From: Cyclina sinensis
Taxonomy: Eukaryota > Mollusca > Bivalvia > Venerida > Veneridae
NCBI GenBank assembly: GCA_012932295.1
Contig: JAAONU010000001.1
Span: 30,008,921 to 30,072,920 of the forward strand
Length of the DNA: 64,000 bases
Direction: 5' to 3'
Below, in pieces: positions 13,901 to 28,900 of this stretch; position 1 is the first letter of the stretch, and the number at the start of each line of letters is the position of its first letter. A model generated the notes under the pieces. The model did no database searches. It was not told where the DNA came from and saw only the letters and a program-made list of their open reading frames with translations. Both the position numbers and the translations under genes were made by a program.

Positions 13901-16900
13901 GTCTTTTAGAGAAAGCTACACCAGTGTATTTGGTAGTAAATCTTTGAGTTATAATTGTCTGGGGATGGATTTTTTAGATCAAATCTTGTATCTTTCTGTT
14001 TATGTTACAGAAATAGGATCATTTCAAGTTGATAAGATATTTAGGCATTATATACAGACAGCTTTATTGTTCCTTCTCGATTGTGTTTGTGTATTAAACA
14101 AGAAAAGTATAGCTGTATTTGCATATTGATGTTAGGCTTTTTGACAGTCATGTATATAATAATTGTTATATATGTGTTCAGTTTCTACATTCAGTGGACA
14201 GTTTATTAATTTTTCCCTAATCTTTCAGCAGTTTATTTTTCACAGATAGGAGTTTATGAGCAATAACTATATCATAAATGGAATTGATGGCTTTTCCCCA
14301 CTTACAAGTTTCTTAAACTTGATTTATTTTTTATAAAAAAAAGTCTTTTTGTAGCCTGTTTTACTAGCCTTTATTTCCCCGCAGTTGACTCCAGCTACTA
14401 AGCAATGTGGTTTAACATTTATTACAAGTAAAAAAAGCAAGGGCAAAGTCTGAGAATGGAAGAAAAAACGTGCAACTTAAATTTACAGTTAACATGAGTC
14501 TATGAGATCTGCTGGGTTCTTTTTCTTATTTCTTTTATTTCAAAACTTTGGTGTGGACATCTTACAGTGTTAACTATATCATCATGTGCTGCAGCATTAC
14601 AGAAGTATTGGTACTTAAGTCTTTATTTCCAGACTTTCAGGTCTTATTTCATTTAATTGACTTCTCAAGTTTCTCAAAGACTCTAGAGTGAACAGTTTTG
14701 GACAGTCCTTGTAGGCTTTTTTTGCTTGTCATAAATTAGTTATAGTAATTATTTCTGGCCCGTGTGTGGTCTCACAGACACATTATCCAATTAGAGAACT
14801 ATGTTAGCTGAGGACATTAAATGGACATAAACTCACTTTCTGCACATAGTTAAAATGTTTTATTGTTCTACGATTGACCTCTACTTACTGTATTATCTAT
14901 GGCAAGCAGATGGCCCGAAATTGTCTTTCCAAGTCACATGACCATTTGTTTTGGTCAGGTATATTGAACAGCTTAAACTGACGGTGTGATGTTGATGTGG
15001 AAAAAAAATGGGACTGTTTATAAGGTAGAGTTGTAATAACAACAAGAGGAAAACATTAATGATAAGAAATGAAAGAGGAAGTTAACATTGAATGAACTGT
15101 TTAGTGATTTGTTGTCAGTGTGCTTTCTCTAGTATATGTCAGACTTGTTGATGAGAGACAGACTTTGAAACCACTTTCATATTACATCTACATTCCTGGT
15201 TTGTGGAGATCACTATACCACTGCTACATTCAGCAGCCTCATGGGACATCCTGAACTTTGATGAATCATTTTCACTGTTGTTTATTAAGCTGTCATGTTT
15301 GTTTCAGCTGTTTGAGTCACACAGAATATTGAAATTGCATGGTAATGAAATGAAAACATATCTGTTGTTTTTATTGGTAGTTTAGTAGTGATAAATGATG
15401 TTTGTGTAAAGGCAATGTTGCTGTCCTGCACTGTGTCCTTCTTGGTTTGTTATGTATGAGGAATAGAATGCTAAATGCAGTGTGTCTCTTAACTTGTTTT
15501 AACTCATCTGAAAATCTCTCTGTTTTGCTGTGGGTTTTAATGATTCAGAGATGTCTGGCATCAATAAAATGTCTGTTGTCCATTCACAGTTATATTTGTA
15601 ACACTGTATGAAGCATTTTTGAAAGTGCTTTCTTAGAAATTGCCATGTTGATTTTTTCAGTCAGGTAAAAAATTTTGTCAACGCAATTATCCAGGGGATA
15701 AAACATTAAAATTTTTTAGAACAGTTCTATGAATGACACATTTAAGAACAGATAACATAGTTAAGTGAATTTGTTCAGTATGTCCATCTGCATGATGACA
15801 CCACTGTGGACCATTGAATTTAAAAAATGTTACACCTAGTACATAAATCATATTTCATCTTTTAAGCCACACAAATACCTTTGATTCCTGTGAATGTTGG
15901 TCACAACTAGTTTCTAGATTCTTGCAGCACACATCTGTGCTAAGTGTCTTGCTGCACACACCTGTGGTAAGTGTCTTGCTGCACATATCTGTGCTAAATG
16001 TCTTGCTGCACACACCTGTGGTAAGTGTCTTGCTGCACATATCTGTGCTAAGTGTCTCGCTGCACACACCTGTGGTAAGTGTCTTGCTGCACACACCTGT
16101 GGTAAGTGTCTTGCTGCACATATCTGTGCTAAGTGTCTTGCTGCACACACCTGTGCTGTGTCTTGCTGCACACATCTGTGGTAAGTGACTGTCCTTATGT
16201 TAGTTTACAGTGTGGAGCCTTCATGTTTATTAATGCCAAAAAATTACATTCTGCTGTTTAAAATGTCAAAGAGTTTTAGTCTTCATGTAATTTGTTGTAC
16301 ATTTCAGCAACTGAAAGATGAGATAGCAGAAGTTACCAATGAGATGGAACAGATGGACGATGGGTCTGAGGACAGGTACAAACTTACAACCAATATATTC
16401 AGACTCCTTCAAAATATACTTACAAATAAAGCATTCTTACATCTTTCATAACAGTATGCTGGTACTGAATTAAACAATACATATTGCTCTGATTTATTCA
16501 TTACTGACTTTCGAATTCATAATAGGATTCAGATCAGAGGATGTTGTCTATATTTTCCAAGAACCAGCAGATTCACTCCTGGAGGGTCAATAATTTGATT
16601 CACTGCTAAATGTTCAGTTCATTTAAGTAAACACAATCTCATTTTCTAGACACAAAATGCTTGTGCTTGTTCAGAATTTATGATAAAAGTACATAGTTAC
16701 ACTATTGTGTTTCAGTAAGAACAATCCAAAGACCAAGCAGATTAGCATTGGCAAGAAGAAGTTCAATATGGACCCTAAGAAAGTAAGTTTTCTTGACTTT
16801 GGCAGTGGAGCATGCTCCTTCTGGCAGTGGAGCATTCAGGAGCAAATCTCAGGCAGTCATTGTTGATGAATGTTTGTGCCCTCTCTGTCACTGGAGCATT

Positions 16901-19900
16901 CAGGAGCAAATCTCAGGCAGTCATTGGTGGTGAATGCTTGTGCCCTCTCTGTCATGCCAAGTTTTTATGTTCTTAATCTTTTCTCTAAACCATTGAACTC
17001 AGAAGTATATAACATAATGATGGTAACATACTGACTTTGAAAAAATAGTCTTTAGTTCCTAAAAGAACTTCATATTGAAGGGCACTTGTGCCTAGGTCAA
17101 ATTGTAACAGCCTCGCTTTCAGGTCAGTGGTTAATGCAGTGTGAAATTTTAAAATATATTGGCTTTTTAAAGTGTCAGAAGACTTGACTGCCAGGTAATC
17201 ATAGAAGGTTATAAAATATATTCTCTGCTCATTATATGCTGAGCTTTTGCTTTAGATTTTTGCACATTGATAGTAAGTTGCTTTGATGGTTATATACATA
17301 ATGTTGTGGGGTCCTATCTTGTGAGCAGTGCCCTATTAACGTTGAAGTTATTGGTATTGTAGTCAGCTACAAGAACATGTTCTAAAGTAAATATGCTTTG
17401 TGATTATAATCTTAACCATCTGGAATTCAGGGCCTTAGGTTATAAGAAGACTCTGGTGATCTACTGAGATAATTATTGAGATTATGATGAGGAAAAGGCA
17501 TGCTGTATAGGTTTCCTTTGATTACATGAGAGTGCTATTATACCTTGCTAATTATTATAGGTATTATCCAAGGAGATACTCTCCTGACCTGAAGATTTAT
17601 GTCAGGCAATGTATGTAAAATTGTATGTATATTATTACATAAATGGCTTTTTAAAAAAAGATAGATTTTTAATTTTCCTAATGTAAAAAAAAGAAAATGT
17701 TGAATGCTTACAAATTTCTAGAGAAATTGCTGCCTGTCCTTAAAAACTTGGTTCACCCGTCACAACAACTTAGGTAGATGCATGTTTACATGTATATTTC
17801 AGAAGATTTAAGACTTTTGAGAGACTTCAAAATGGAAAACAGAGTAAAGTTAAATAGGAAAAAAAAACTGGGAAGTAATCAAAAGGGCTATTAGCATAAG
17901 AATTTCCTTTAGCACTTTATATGGGAACACCCTCAGCTGCTTAACCCAAGTTAAAAGGTTTTGAATTGTTTATAGAGTTCTTATATCAATAGGCTTGCTT
18001 AATCTTACTTACTTTCAGTCTCTAATGGCATGCTTAATTACATTTTAGAATGATTTAAGACATTACCTAGCTTTTCTTACATGGGCTGCTCAGTAGCTAA
18101 GGCTTTACATGGATTCCTGTTGCTAATCAGTAAATCTTGTCTGGAAATATGATGAAATAATTTTTGATAACTTGATCAGGTCTCTCTTTCTATGGGTCAG
18201 TGACTTTTTGGCAATGGTGAGCATTGTGAACAGAAGCCTGTTGTTGGGTTTTGCATATTAAACTTGCAGGGTCAGTGGATTACTTTGGCAGTTGCCAATC
18301 CCTTGGCTTAGCATAGCGGAATGATTCTGCATTATCATATTAGCATATGGAACATTTTTGTTCTCTCCGGAAGACAATGGAGATTTCAGGCACTTGTTAG
18401 TATTGTCTTTACACATATGGTTAAGAAATTATAGAATACTTACAGTATTTTATAGAAATGAGGTTTGTCATGTCCAGTGAGGCTCCTTGCCCTGCAGAGA
18501 TGCTATGTGAAATTACAGGTTAAGTATTGCCATAAAAAACTCTAAATTACTGTTATGAAATACATTTACTGAAACAAAAACTAAGAATTATAAGTATCTG
18601 AAATTTAAGGAAAAATTTAAAACTTATGCATTCAAGTTTTGATTGAGCTTGTTTTGAAGTAGAGTTATAAACATTGAAGGAAGTAATATCATACTGAGGA
18701 ATTGTGATGGAGGAGATTTGTGAGGTACCCCTTGTGTTGTGCAGTTGTATAATCAGCTTACTGCTACACAATGATGCCTTAAGAAGAGATGTTTCATTCA
18801 GATGGACTTGGTATGGTGCTAGGATGGTTATAGACCAATGATATTACATGGTATCTTTGATGTTGTGATTTCTGACTACAGTTGACCTCAAATAACCATC
18901 CTAGCACAGTACCAGGTCTCTCTGGTTTCAGTCATTAGCTTCATAGCTGAAAGATAGAATGAAGTTTTGAGTCCTTTGTGGGACGGGTGGCATGCAGGTA
19001 AATTTATGAGTTTTGTAGTTTAAATAAATAGTTGATTTATCTGATATGGTGATCACCTCTTTTTAACCAGGTTTTCAATTTTGAAAATCCTGGTTATTAG
19101 ATTGGGGTATGGCGGGCGGATGGGCGGGCGTCAAACGAAATTGTGTCCGCTCTGTAACTCTTCAACCCTTTGAAGAATTTTGATGAAACTTCAGACAAAT
19201 GTTTACCACATCAAGATGACGTGCAGAACGCATGTTCCGCATGGCTGGCTCCAAGGTCAAGGTCACAGTGACATTAACATTGAAAATCCTGTCCGCTCTG
19301 TAACTCTTCAACCCTTTGAAGAATTTTGATGGCTCCAAGGTCAAGGTCACAGTGACATTAACATTGAAAATCCTGTCCGCTCTGTAACTCTTCAACCCTT
19401 TGAAGAATTTTGATGAAACTTCAGACAAATGTTTACCACATCAAGATGACGTGCAGAAATTGTTGTCTCATTATTAAGTATACTCCTTGCAGACAGTATT
19501 GTTAGCCGAAATTTACATCCTACTCATTATCATGTATTCTCATGAATATTATCTTTTCCTTCATGTCATGTTATAATCTTTTGAATATTCATAGCAATCT
19601 TCATTCCAAAATTCATACTATAGTATAGAATCAGAACAACATTTTTGAAAACCTGGTTTCGTGGCATTGCCATGTTTCTTGTTTTTTCTTCAGCCAGATT
19701 AATTACAGTTTTTATAGTCCAACATATCAATGAAAAAAAGTTATTTTAAATTTTGTTTAAGCATTAAACAAAAGCAGAATTTATAAGTTACCAGGTCTTT
19801 GTTTGCTACAGTAAATATTTACCCAGCCACTTGCAGGGGTTCTAGTTCTCTCTCTGTTGATTGAGGAGAATTAATCACAGTCAAATCTGATCATGTCAGA

Positions 19901-22900
19901 TTGATTGATAAATCACTGACTCCAGGTTATAATAGCTTTTTATCTGTAGGAGAAAAAAAATATTTGGAGGTCCTGAAGTTTTAATGCTGATTTGACTTTC
20001 TGAACAATTTTGTTTATGTTCCTCCATTCAAGTATCTACTTGAACAGAAATGGTAAGATAATAAGGAAGTATCCATAAAATTGTTTTTTAAATATAGGGT
20101 AAACATCTCCAACAGCGATAAGTATTATATAATTTGTTGTTGACTTTGTTAAGTGCAAAACATTCGTGACTTTTAGGTCCCGGGGATGACTTTTATGGCC
20201 ATCACTCTGAAATATTGAATACTTGAACAGGGTATCCTATATTTGATCACGGAACCATAATTTTTTGTTGCATAATTATTGGCCGTTATAGACCATACGA
20301 TAAGATTTATTTTAAGAATTAACAATTCTATTTTAAAGTGTAGCTGTTTTTCCTCGTAGACTGTTACATATCTTATATTGAACTTTGAAGATTTTTTTAG
20401 CATCATAGGCTTTGTCTTATGGGGTTATAAAACAAACTTTGTAGGTCATAATCACTCTACAGTAACAGCATCTGTAATGTTACTGCACTTTGCTAATTTT
20501 GTCTTTACTTAATGATTATGGAGGTTCAATTTTTAGCAAGATATTTTAAAACATAAAGCACATATTTTTGTTTGATTATGGTGTTGAAATGTTTTAGCAC
20601 ATCTTTCTACAGATCCGAAAGTTTCTTTGACTTTATTATTTTCATTCATATCTAATGAATATTTCTAGAGCCTCTTAGCAACACTTATGTCAAACTTGAT
20701 TGATTTAGAAGGCGAAAACCCCCTGTCTGAATACTTTGTTTGCAGTGTTGTGATAGCAAACCTTTCAAGTGAGACTTTTATGTAATCTGTGTCAATTATG
20801 CTGAAACTTTTGACTGATTTAGTTTGTTTAATTATCTGACAGAATCTTATCTGGTTACTTGAATGTTGAAATCAGATATTCCATTACAATTTATGCAATT
20901 TTCTTCAAGCAAGTTGGGCTATTGGAAAGTGTCTGTGAAGTAAGGCTTTCTTAATTAAGATAGGGTTTCCTTTTATCAAACATCATTTTCATTAATTTGC
21001 TGCCAAATTGCAGGTTTATTAGCTAGAATAATTGGAAGGTCATGAGAAGTTCATACTCAGTATAAAAGGTGGACAAACTTTAGAATGATCAGAGTCTTTT
21101 TCTGCATTTTAAGCTGACCTGAACACTGAGTGCTCAAGGGTGAGCTGTTACCATAGGTGACTGTCCACTGTTGTGTATTTTCAAATTCCTTAAGGTTAAA
21201 TAATTAATTCCAAACTCTGGTTGCCATGGCAACCATAAGGAAAAACTTTGAAAGTCTTCTCAGAAAGCACCGGCCCGGTTTCAAAAAAAATTCGCAAAAA
21301 TGTTCTATCAAATTCCTTCAAGCCATTTTGGTCTTTTTAAAAAACATGGCCTACAAAGGGCAAGGCCAGTTTTCATGATATGACTATTTGGAAAACTTTT
21401 AAAATCTTTTCCTCAGAAATTAGTGTAAAATTGACTTAAACTTACAGTAACGATGGGTATTTTCTTCTGATAAAGCACAATGTTAATGCTATTGATACTG
21501 AGTAGCAAAAATACAATAGCAAAATTAAGGTTACATGTGAATCTGATTTGGAGCAATCTCAATTCTTGGAATAAATGAGTTTATAGTATTAGTTGACATC
21601 CCTAGCCTATAGCAGTTTCTCACTTAAAGCTATAAGTTTGCAGAAAAAGCTAGTGTCAAAGTCCTATTTTTCTTCATACCCCAGGTTCAGGAGAAAATTT
21701 CTAAGAGAAATCTTCTTATTTGAAAATGCAGCTACTGGTATGCATAATTACCACTCTAGAACAAAGAAATTATTACTGTAACAGTTTATGGGAACAGTTT
21801 GACACACACAATGCCCTGGTGTAATAACTTTTGGTTTTGTTATGACGTGAAAGTCAATGAAGTTACAATGAAAGGGAGTCATGCTGCCTGTAGAAATGAT
21901 AATAGTTATACCAGACTATCTCAGATAGTGGAAAATAAATCAGAAAAGTAGCTTTTTTGTTGTAATTTTTTTACCAGCATGTTTTTTGTCAATGGGAACA
22001 AATTCTCCTAATATTGTTCATTCAATATTGATACCCTTAATATATCTGAAACTAAGGCTTTGAATCAGCACAGTTTTATCAGAAATGTTTTACTTGGCAT
22101 GTGCTAAAAATAGTTCACAAAATTCTCACTGAATGCTTTGTGAGGAATATTTTGAAATTTAAACATGCTTAGCTGATATAAAAAGTCTCACTTTGGCAGC
22201 TGCCTGTAAATTCTCTGAGATATAAATGAATTATGAAAATAATTAATGATACAGCATAATTGAATTATCATGCTCAGACTTATCTTAAGTAAATAAATCC
22301 TGACTAGAATAGATAAATCATATACTAAACTGTTGCATATTTTAGTTGGAAGTTGAATGCAGTTAAATTTTACATTTGAAAAGTTGGCTGTTCTGATATT
22401 GCTAGGTATTCAGGATGCCAGGTGGAGAGACGCCTTTTTGTGGTTTGAAAAATTTACCAGTAAGAGTGTTTCCACATAACTGTTACAGGTGTTTCTTTGT
22501 TTCTGAGTCTGCTTCTAGTGAAGTGTTCTAGTAAAGTTCCTGTTCTGGTTTCCGGCCTGTTGAGATGCACTGGTGCCTAGACTCTTAGAACTTCAAAAAT
22601 GGAGTTTGAAGTGTTTATTGAAGCATCATCCTATTTAAATAATAGAAGACTGGAGTTTATAGCTTTTTATAATAAACTTTACACAGTTGCTCATTGAAGC
22701 AACATAAATTCTCCCCCCTGGCTTTAAATACAACAATAGCATACTTTTTTGGATCATGAATTTTGAGAATAAAGTTTGATATGATTTTTCTTATCAAAAT
22801 TCCAGCACATAGTCTAATGATTTTTAATCTATTTCTTGGACAGAAATATCATATGGAGCAGACAGCTTTTCTTCTAGTTTTTCCATACATCAATAAACAT

Positions 22901-25900
22901 AGGTCTGTAAACTTGTTATACTAAAGTAATGAAATGATTCTGTATATAAATGGCTTATCTGTCAGGTCCTGGGATGTTTTTATTGGATCTGTCCAGTTCT
23001 GTAGTAAGATTGATAGGAAAATGGCATCTTGTTCTTTGTTTAGATAATCAGTTTTTCATCTGACTGACATTTGATTTGAAGCTTTATAATGTCTTTCTGA
23101 TACATTTTAAAGTATTCTTTTCACAAAAAGTATTCTTTTCACAAAAAGTATTCTTTTCTCGAAAGATATCAAAAGTGTAGTAAAGAATGAATTTTAGTAG
23201 GTGTTGGTTCTGATAAGTTTTCTTGTGTATGGTCATTTTGACAGTGGTTGAAACAATGACTTTTTTCTGGTAAGTGTCCTTGCATCAGTGAGATCATGTT
23301 ATGATATGTTAGCTTTACCCGTATCCAAAATAGCCAGATTTATTTTAAAATGTTCTTTAGCCTCAGACAATTTTGATGAAATGGAAAGTGGCTGCTTACT
23401 GATAGCTTGCTTTCATAGCAACAACTTTCGAACATTGTCTGGGGTAAATATGAGCTCTTTTAATTAATATTATAATGATGTTTTTCAATTATTATGTAAA
23501 AAGTTTGATGGAGATATAACCTTCAGTATAAGGAACTTTATTTATTTTTGGCCCATTTGTATCTTTATTTTTTCCCCAAGAGAATGCTGTATATGTTTCT
23601 TAAGAAAATGCACTTAGTCTGTAGGCTATATTTGTCTTGGCTGTAATTCCCATATGGAAACATTCTTTGACAGTTATTGAGCTCTAAGTCTTTTCTAAAT
23701 GGGAGATGAACAGTTTTACTGCTGCTAATAGCTACCATTATCTTCTTGTCATTAATCATTTAACTAGTAAGTTATTGTTTTTGGACAGAAAAGGCAGAGA
23801 CTGGCCAGTAGATAGATTAATTATACTATAGACTGAAAGGTCAGCTGTTTGGAAAGGAAAAAATGTGTTTTGTATTCTCTGACATTGGCTGCTGTTTCAA
23901 AGCTCTTTTTGGTTAGCAAAAATTCATAATAGTCTGTAAGATGGTCCAGGGATCTGTTTAGCAGATTTTACTGCTAATTGAGGTTTGAATCATCCTATGT
24001 TTTGTTGAGATAATGACTACCAGATAATTATAATAACAGGTAAAAAACGAATCTCTTCCATTGAGAATCACTTAGTTTGTGTGCACAGTTTCCTTGAGAA
24101 GTTTTGCCAGGTGAAAGCTAATTGAGCATATGGTTTTGTCCATTGGTTCACATCTTTTATTAAGAAATTTGTTTAGATTATATAAATGGCTAAAAAAAAC
24201 ATTCATGAAAAAGTGTGTTACTCTTGTTTGTGACCTTGAACCCTTGTTTGTGACCTTGAATTTCTTTGAAAAAAAATAGAATACTTGAGCAAAACATATT
24301 GTAGTTAACTGCAGTAGAAAGCAACAAAATGTTTTGTTTGTCAGGCTGATTATTTGACAACTACCCTTTCAGAGTCTTCACACAAAATTGCAGAACAACA
24401 TTACTGCGAACATTGCTGTAAATCTAGATGCAAAGTTGTGGTTGAGAGACATTTCTGTCTGAGAAAGAAACTCATTTCTTGATGTTAAATTGTCTCACTA
24501 AACAGTCAAAGTGTCTAACACTTGTATCTTGTATACTTTACCTGCAGACTTTCTTTTTTTGTAAATTCTTTTTTCTAAGTGGTAAAACATTTCAGTATAA
24601 GCTATGATCAGTTAGTGAAAAGGATGACAATGGAAAAAAGACAGGAGTTATAAAGTTGTAGTGCTATATATAAATTGTATGTAAAAAGAAGATGTCTGTT
24701 ACATTTCTATTTTGTTCTGTTTTCAGGGTATTGAATACTTGCTAGAGCATGGTCTACTGCAGAACACTCATGAAGATGTTGCCCAGTTTCTATACCAGGG
24801 TGAGGGACTCAACAAAACAGCCATCGGAGATTACTTAGGAGAAAAGTTAGTACTATAACTTAATGGTTACATACTGATAGCAAAAATGAGTTTAAATGCA
24901 AACAAGTTCAGATTTTTCAGTTGTTGAACTTGAACTGTGGCTAGAATGTAAATTCTATGTATTAAGATACTAGGTAGAGATGACAGTGTCAGATGGAACT
25001 TAGAGAAAAATATTAGAAATACATTCAAATCTGACATCAGCAGCCAGTGAAGGGAATCAGCCAGTTTGGGTGCTTAAGCAAGATGACCACTAATGGAAGG
25101 GTTAATATTACATAACATTCTATTGTTATGCTTTTTCTGATTCTGAATCACTGTCATTATGTACTTCAAATGCAAAAAGTCTGTACATTTTGTTTGCCCC
25201 TGGGATATTATTCACACACTTGTCAGAATATTGACACTTGGTTTAGACATGCTTGAATGCTCAATACCAACCAGTAATAGCAGTTGGACAGACATTAAGT
25301 GACTATTTAATTAATGTGTAATAAAGGAACATTTTTGTTGGGGCCATCAAGAAATGGCCACCAACATCAGATGACCGCTGATAAAAGGTGACAATTAAGA
25401 AAGTTTGGACTGTATATTACAGTGTTTGAATTAAGGTTATAGGCTTACGGAAATTGAAGAAATAAAACTTATTCACAACAGTTCCAAAAATTCACATATC
25501 TTATTTTTATTCTATTCAGATAGATATTATGTGTTTAATATTTGGTAGAGATTCCATGGCAGGATTGTAAAAGCTCAGGGTATTTACTAATATTTGGATA
25601 AGTTTATAGATTTGTATAAATATCCTGGTTATTTTGCAGGTCTGACTTCAACATAGCTGTTCTGAAGGCCTTTGTCAATCTGCATGAGTTCTCAGACATG
25701 ATTCTTGTCCAGGCACTAAGGTTTGTAAATGACATGATTTTTGTCCTAAGGTTTAGGAATTAGGGCTTTTTACATGACATGATTTCTTTTCCAAAAACTT
25801 CTCATATGCCATGATTTCTGTCAGGCACTTCTATTTATACGTTATATGAATACTTGTGAGACAGGTCTGTGTATGATGTTGCTTTACCAAGGCACTTATA

Positions 25901-28900
25901 TACTGGAAATTCTTTTGTATGAAAATTATATGAAACAAAGTTAAATGACCATTTGTGGTCTACTGAAAAGAATGAATGATTTGAATTCCTTATATGTTCA
26001 TGAAATTGCAAATGTTCTTGATAGTTTGATTCATGATTGAATAATGTCTCGTTTGTAAGGAAGTAAGTTTTTTCTTTTTTCTAAGTATTGATTGTATTGT
26101 ACCAACTTGCCCTTAAGTGATTTAATTTCACTCCAAAATATGATTACATTTCAGGAAAATTGCTTTTGATCACAAACTGAATGATACTCAATTGTGATGA
26201 ACATAATGTTAAAGGACATGGCCATTGCCTTTGCATTTACTGTCTTAGAAATGCTTCTGCATGTCTGCCCTGTGGCATTTCCCAGGTATACTATTGAAAG
26301 ACAGTCGCTGTGCTAACTACATATATGATTCAAGAAGGAAATAATAATTCTTCAATACAGCAGTTTCTGGGTATAAATCACTGACAGTGGTATATATTTC
26401 TTGTTATAGGCAGTTCCTGTGGAGCTTCCGTCTACCAGGAGAAGCCCAGAAGATAGACAGAATGATGGAATGCTTTGCTGAGAGATACTGTGAACTTAAC
26501 AAAGGCGTGTTTACAAGTTCAGGTATAAGGTGTTCCACTGAAGTGATGACTTTGTTATAATAAAAAAAGGCAATTTATAAATCCAAGATCCATCTGTAAG
26601 AAAGCATTTAGTTCACTTTGGCAAATTTCTTCATGGCTGCCCCAGAAATATATTGCAATGTCTGTTAGTTGATACAGATTTCCTTTTCATTAACACTAAT
26701 TGTTAATGGTATTTCAGTCAAGTTTGTTTTATAGCAAACTAAGGGAATAAATTTTACATACAACATTTGTGGTCTCCAGATCAAGAACAAGGTCAGTTTT
26801 AATATCCTTACTTTTGTTCACATACTTAAACTTCCTATGCTTATGTGGGTAAGGAAGGCATTTATAATACAAGTATGTTTTAAGCCTTAAGTTTGGTCTT
26901 ATGCTATATGAGGAAGTTCACACTTGCACATTTTTATTTTTTATGTTAAAGTGACAGTAAAACTTTCTTCAGGACAAAATGCCTTGTTAAATGAAAAATT
27001 ATGTCTGTGATCATGCTTGTTATTTTGTCATAAATTAGAGGAGCATATTTTTCTTCCCTGTCACATGCAGATAGCTTCATTCTTTCCTTTTTGCAATTCT
27101 AGACACCTGCTATGTGCTGTCTTTTGCCATCATCATGTTGAACACAAGTCTGCACAACCCAAGTGTCAAGGACAAACCTACAGTCGAGAGATTCATCACA
27201 ATGAACCGAGGGATCAATGATGGTGGTGACCTACCTCCAGAACTGTTAACGGTAAGATGATTTGAAACCAGGTCGCTGCAGCTATTTGCTTTACATCCTC
27301 TGTTTCTTTTCTGCTGAAATGTTAGGAAAATGGCAGTTTCTGATGTAGAGTTAGAGTCTAGATATTGCACCTGACAGCAATGTTTGTTAGGTAAACTACA
27401 TACCTACCTAACTAACTACAGGTGATGGACATTCAACAGAAGAAAATACAAACAACTTCCTACTGTTTTCTGTGCTGTTGTTTTGAATGGTAGTTTTAGT
27501 CAGACAATAAGTATTTAATGTTAATGAAAAGTCACACTGAATGTGGTTTGCTTTACCATTTAGGCCTTCATTGTGGTTCACTGTGGAAGAAAAAACAAAA
27601 ACCATTTACTGTTTGAAAATTGTTACCTTCTTCATTTTGAGAAGTCACATACAGTACTAACTATTATTGCTGTCTGTTATGTTTAAGTTTGTAAAGCTGT
27701 TCTTGATTGTTTTTATCAGAGCCTGTATGAGAGTATCAAGAAGGAGCCATTTAAGATTCCAGAAGACGATGGTAATGATCTCATGCATACATTCTTCAAT
27801 CCCGACAAGGAGGGATGGCTCTGGAAACAAGGTGACATTTCTGATTGCTCATTTATAGATAGGTTAAGGTCTCCATACCTCTTAATTTCTTAAGTTCTTA
27901 ATTAAGTGATAAACAATGATTGATAATTGATTAAGTTTCATTTATTTATTTTTTTACTGGTCTTTTCTTTACAGTTGGGTTGTGTTTTGTACTTGTGGCT
28001 GTTTTTTTTTTTAACCTGCTTCCCAAACATGTATAATCATTAGATTAATCAGGGCATTTTGCTCAACATTCTTCTTGCCAGAGCTTGAGAAGCCTGCATG
28101 TATATTTTGCTTTTTTGATCTTCGCCCTTTGGACTCGGTTTTAACTCAACACAGGTACAAGCTACTTCTATAAATGTACTTCGATAAATGTTTGTTTTTT
28201 TATTCGGTCAATGTTTCAGTGGCAGAACAAACAAACTATATAGACATTGATTGTTTTAAACATTCGTGATCAGTTAAAAAAAATAGCTTAACACGAGACT
28301 TGGTGCAAAATGTATCAGAAAGTAATTGTGTAAAAAAATGTGCATGATATTCTGAAAATAACTACAGCTGATAGTGTGTAGGAAAGGTTTTTTTCTTTTA
28401 TGATATACATGTATATGAATGCAAAAAAAATTATTACCAGCCACTTCTTATACATAAAATTGTTGCATGTTAGGACTTAATTGAGTGTGAATTCCTTATT
28501 TATTGTAATATCACCAGCACAACTTTTTGACAGGCATGATTCCATAATTTTAATGCTTCTTTAACCTAGAAACTTTGTCTGTAGGAATGCTATCTTAAAA
28601 CATAGTATGATTTCAGAAATACAAAATAAAAAAAACCCTGAAAATCATGTATGCACCATAAGGCTTACTGACTATTGGAAGCCAGTAGACACTTTCTGTC
28701 TGTTGGAAAGATCTGATGCATGCAGTGCCTTAAGTTTGATACTGTAAAAGAAGAAAGTTTTACAGTCAGTGACTGATTTAAAGATAGTGTAGAGAAGTTT
28801 ACTTCATGTATTATTTTCTTGTTTACAATACATATTTTTCTTACTTGTGTATCATTCTCTGACTTTTTATATCCTATTTTTTTCTTTTTAAATTCAGCAA

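Larger units (their letters stand above)
7385..16307 (+). other. Cytohesin intron 2 (8.9 kb)
   Basis: No coding exon is seen. It holds the 36-bp tandem array at 9795-10029 and the 27-bp minisatellite at 15930-16185. A stretch at 12600-12760 is richer in GC and contains an ACCTTGACCATAAC string like that in the tandem elements elsewhere in this window, so it may be a repeat fragment. Confidence 0.6.
16783..24726 (+). other. Cytohesin intron 4 (7.9 kb)
   Basis: No coding exon. It contains a 64-bp direct duplication (828-955 on the 16 kb line), the imperfect hairpin 18799-18924, the inverted-repeat element 19065-19658, a repeat fragment with an X-box palindrome near 21.2-21.4 kb, and an 18-bp triplet repeat at 23111-23160. 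Confidence 0.6.

Noticed and set aside
15855..16188. Repetitive open frames on both strands with Cys-Ala-Ala-Arg-His or Val-Leu-Leu-His repeats
   Set aside because: They are translations of the 27-bp minisatellite, whose unit is a multiple of three.
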